From: Streptomyces sp. NBC_00659
Lineage (GTDB): Bacteria; Actinomycetota; Actinomycetes; Streptomycetales; Streptomycetaceae
DNA length: 64,000 nucleotides
Reading direction: 5' to 3'
Assembly: GCF_036226925.1 (NCBI RefSeq)
Contig: NZ_CP109031.1
Coordinates: 1,798,001-1,862,000 of the forward strand
The translations under genes were made by a program, and so were the position numbers. Position 1 is the stretch's first letter, and every line of letters starts with the position of its first letter. Under the pieces are notes generated by a model. That model was not told the origin of the DNA. It saw nothing but the letters and a program-made list of their open reading frames with translations, and did no database searches. Shown here piece after piece: positions 62,452 through 64,000 of this stretch.

Positions 62452-63732
62452 GTGAACGAGCGGCACGGCCACGACCATCACGGGGACGGCGGCCATGACC
62501 ATCACCACGGGGGCGGTCGCGGCGGCGACCCCGGCGACAGCAACGGCAGTCACGGCGGCGGCAGCCACGGGGGCGAGGGCACCGGCGGGCGGGCACACCG
62601 TCACAGCCACCCGCACCCGGACGGGAACGGGCACGCTCACGCTCACGCCGACGAGGACGGCCACGGCCCGGGCCACGCCCATGCGCACCCCCCGGGCCGG
62701 CCGCACCCGCGCACGCGCACGCGTCCGGGGGGCCACAGTCACCCGCACGGCCACCGGAGCCGGCTGCGCCATCTCCTCACCCCGCACTCCCACGAAACGG
62801 CGGACAAGCTCGACTCCGCGCTGGAGGCGTCGGCCCGGGGCATGCGCGCGCTGTGGGTCTCTCTGGCCGTCCTCGGCACAACGGCCGTGGCGCAGGCGGC
62901 CGTTGTCGTACTGTCGGCGTCGGTCGCACTGCTCGGCGACACCGTGCACAACGCGGCCGACGCGCTGACCGCCCTGCCGCTCGGAGTCGCCTTCACTCTG
63001 GGCCGCCGCGCTGCGACACGGCGCTTCACCTACGGCTACGGGCGGGCGGAAGACCTGGCGGGCATCGTGATCGTGCTGACGATCGCGGCCTCCGGCGCCT
63101 TCGCGGCCTGGGCGGCGGTCGGCCGGCTGCTCGATCCGCAGCCCGTACGGCACCTTCCGGCGGTCGCGCTCGCCGCGCTCATCGGCTTCGCCGGCAACGA
63201 GTGGGTCGCCCGGTACCGCATCCGCGTCGGGCGCGAGATCGGCTCGGCCGCTCTGGTCGCGGACGGACTCCACGCCCGTACCGACGGGTTCACCTCACTC
63301 GCCGTACTGGTGGGCGCGGGCGGCGCGGCACTCGGGTGGCAACTCGCCGACCCGCTGGTGGGGCTGGCGATCACCGCCGCGATCCTGCTGGTGCTGCGCG
63401 ATGCCGCCAGGGAGGTCTTCCGGCGCGTGATGGACGCCGTGGAGCCGGAATTGGTGGACCGGGCCGAGGAGGCACTGCGGCGGGTCGACGGCGTACGCGA
63501 CGTGGGGGAACTGCGGCTGCGCTGGATCGGGCACAGGCTGCGCGCCGAGGTGGCGGTCGTGGTGGACGGCGAGGCGACCGTTCGCCACGCCCACGCCATC
63601 GCCGTGGACGCCGAACACGCTCTGCTGCACGCCGTCCCGAGGCTGACCGCCGCCCTGGTCCACGCCGATCCGGCCCCGGCACCCGGCGAGGCGGACCCGC
63701 ACCGGACGCTGGCGCATCACGCCGCCGCGTGA
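62452..63732 (+). CDS. CDF cation efflux protein with long His-rich N-terminus
   Basis: A 426-residue zinc-type cation diffusion facilitator (CzcD/ZitB relative) from a GTG at 62452 with AAGGGGA. The first 115 residues are a His/Gly/Asp-rich tail (HGHDHHGDGGHDHHHGGG at its start). Six membrane helices follow (about 130-320). Transport-site motifs are HNAAD (TM2) and HARTD (TM5). The cytoplasmic C-terminal domain (about 330-405) has EALRRVDGVRDVGELRLRW. It pumps Zn2+ or a similar ion out, with the His tail as a buffer. It is divergent from the ArsR gene. Confidence 0.92.
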   Translation: MNERHGHDHHGDGGHDHHHGGGRGGDPGDSNGSHGGGSHGGEGTGGRAHRHSHPHPDGNGHAHAHADEDGHGPGHAHAHPPGRPHPRTRTRPGGHSHPHGHRSRLRHLLTPHSHETADKLDSALEASARGMRALWVSLAVLGTTAVAQAAVVVLSASVALLGDTVHNAADALTALPLGVAFTLGRRAATRRFTYGYGRAEDLAGIVIVLTIAASGAFAAWAAVGRLLDPQPVRHLPAVALAALIGFAGNEWVARYRIRVGREIGSAALVADGLHARTDGFTSLAVLVGAGGAALGWQLADPLVGLAITAAILLVLRDAAREVFRRVMDAVEPELVDRAEEALRRVDGVRDVGELRLRWIGHRLRAEVAVVVDGEATVRHAHAIAVDAEHALLHAVPRLTAALVHADPAPAPGEADPHRTLAHHAAA

Positions 63733-63778
63733 ACGGACAGCGGCTTCCGGCAGGATTCGCCTCACTGGCGGACCTACG

Positions 63779-64000
63779 TCATCCGGCGATGCCCAGGCCC
63801 TCCAGGACCACCGCGTTCGGCAGTTCCGCGAACGCCTTGCCCGGAACCAGGAGTTTGCCGCGCCGGCGGCCGCTGCCCACCAGTACGTACGGCAGCTCGA
63901 CGACGGCCGAGTCGACCAACACCGGCCAGTCGCCGGGGAGTCCGACGGGGGTGATGCCGCCGTACTCCATGCCGGTCTCGCCGGTCGCGAGGTCCATCGG
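63779..64000 (-). CDS. YbaK/EbsC-type aminoacyl-tRNA deacylase, C-terminal part (cut by window edge)
   Basis: Only the last 73 residues are visible; the gene continues past the right edge. TGETGMEYGGITPVGLPGDW and VGSGRRRGKLLVPGKAFAEL are diagnostic of the YbaK/ProX domain that removes mischarged amino acids from tRNA. The stop at 63779-63781 lies 47 bases from the CDF stop, and the two genes converge. Confidence 0.85.
   Translation of the reverse strand, partial: PMDLATGETGMEYGGITPVGLPGDWPVLVDSAVVELPYVLVGSGRRRGKLLVPGKAFAELPNAVVLEGLGIAG

Overview
The window is high-GC chromosomal DNA from an actinomycete, almost certainly a Streptomyces. The signs are G/C-heavy third codon positions, frequent GTG and TTG starts, families typical of the genus (LLM oxidoreductases, an ECF41 sigma factor, PhoD with a twin-arginine signal, a HEAT-rich protein next to a SWIM protein, an Imm21-like protein), and many short tandem repeats between genes. 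No rRNA, tRNA or CRISPR was found.

Layout. 1-3897: biotin locus, bioF (cut by the left edge) divergent from an overlapping bioB-bioA-bioD operon. 3898-5600: a methyltransferase whose ribosome binding site lies inside a perfect inverted repeat, and a small toxin-antitoxin pair with a degenerate Fic/Doc toxin. 5600-14475: a MacB-like ABC exporter, an LLM oxidoreductase, a GNAT, two overlapping CNNM/CorC membrane proteins behind a structured leader, and an SGNH hydrolase. 14476-15235 carries no recognisable gene. 15236-18545 is an accessory patch: an ECF sigma factor overlapping a histidine-rich repeat protein, then a Cro/C1-type regulator behind a set of related operator-like sites, then a membrane/coiled-coil protein. 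18830-30316: purB, a nucleotidyltransferase, a drug-type ABC transporter divergent from a two-component system, a ROK regulator, a GntR/UTRA regulator with a clear promoter-operator, an ECF41 sigma factor divergent from a dinucleotide-binding oxidoreductase, and an alpha/beta hydrolase.

30343-33790 is an insertion-sequence island: one complete element with near-perfect terminal repeats, a C45-type acyltransferase gene, and an IS5-family element with a -1 frameshift. The IS5 element lies against the 3' end of an EamA exporter gene. 34793-42412: the EamA exporter divergent from a MocR regulator, a secreted PhoD phosphatase, and a translationally coupled SWIM zinc-finger gene and HEAT-like gene. 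That pair resembles part of a larger MoxR/VWA-type locus, but the ATPase and VWA genes are not beside it.

42620-64000: a membrane-ACT-GNAT fusion, a PLP sulfur enzyme divergent from an Lrp regulator, a DUF885 peptidase, an orphan Imm21-like protein, a rhodanese divergent from a second Lrp regulator, sbcCD, an IMPACT protein, a coupled pair of a SixA-like phosphatase and a degenerate CysRS-like protein, a TAT-exported metallophosphoesterase, an alpha/beta hydrolase behind a palindromic operator, a CoA-binding protein, a GNAT, PPK2, a divergent ArsR/histidine-rich CDF metal efflux pair, and a YbaK-type deacylase cut by the right edge.

The strongest candidates for something undescribed are the ECF sigma/histidine-rich partner, the operator array of the Cro/C1 regulator, the SWIM/HEAT pair, the CysRS-like/SixA pair, the Cys/His tail of biotin synthase, and the stem-loop over the methyltransferase ribosome binding site. 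All assignments come from reading the sequence and recalling families; no database search was run.
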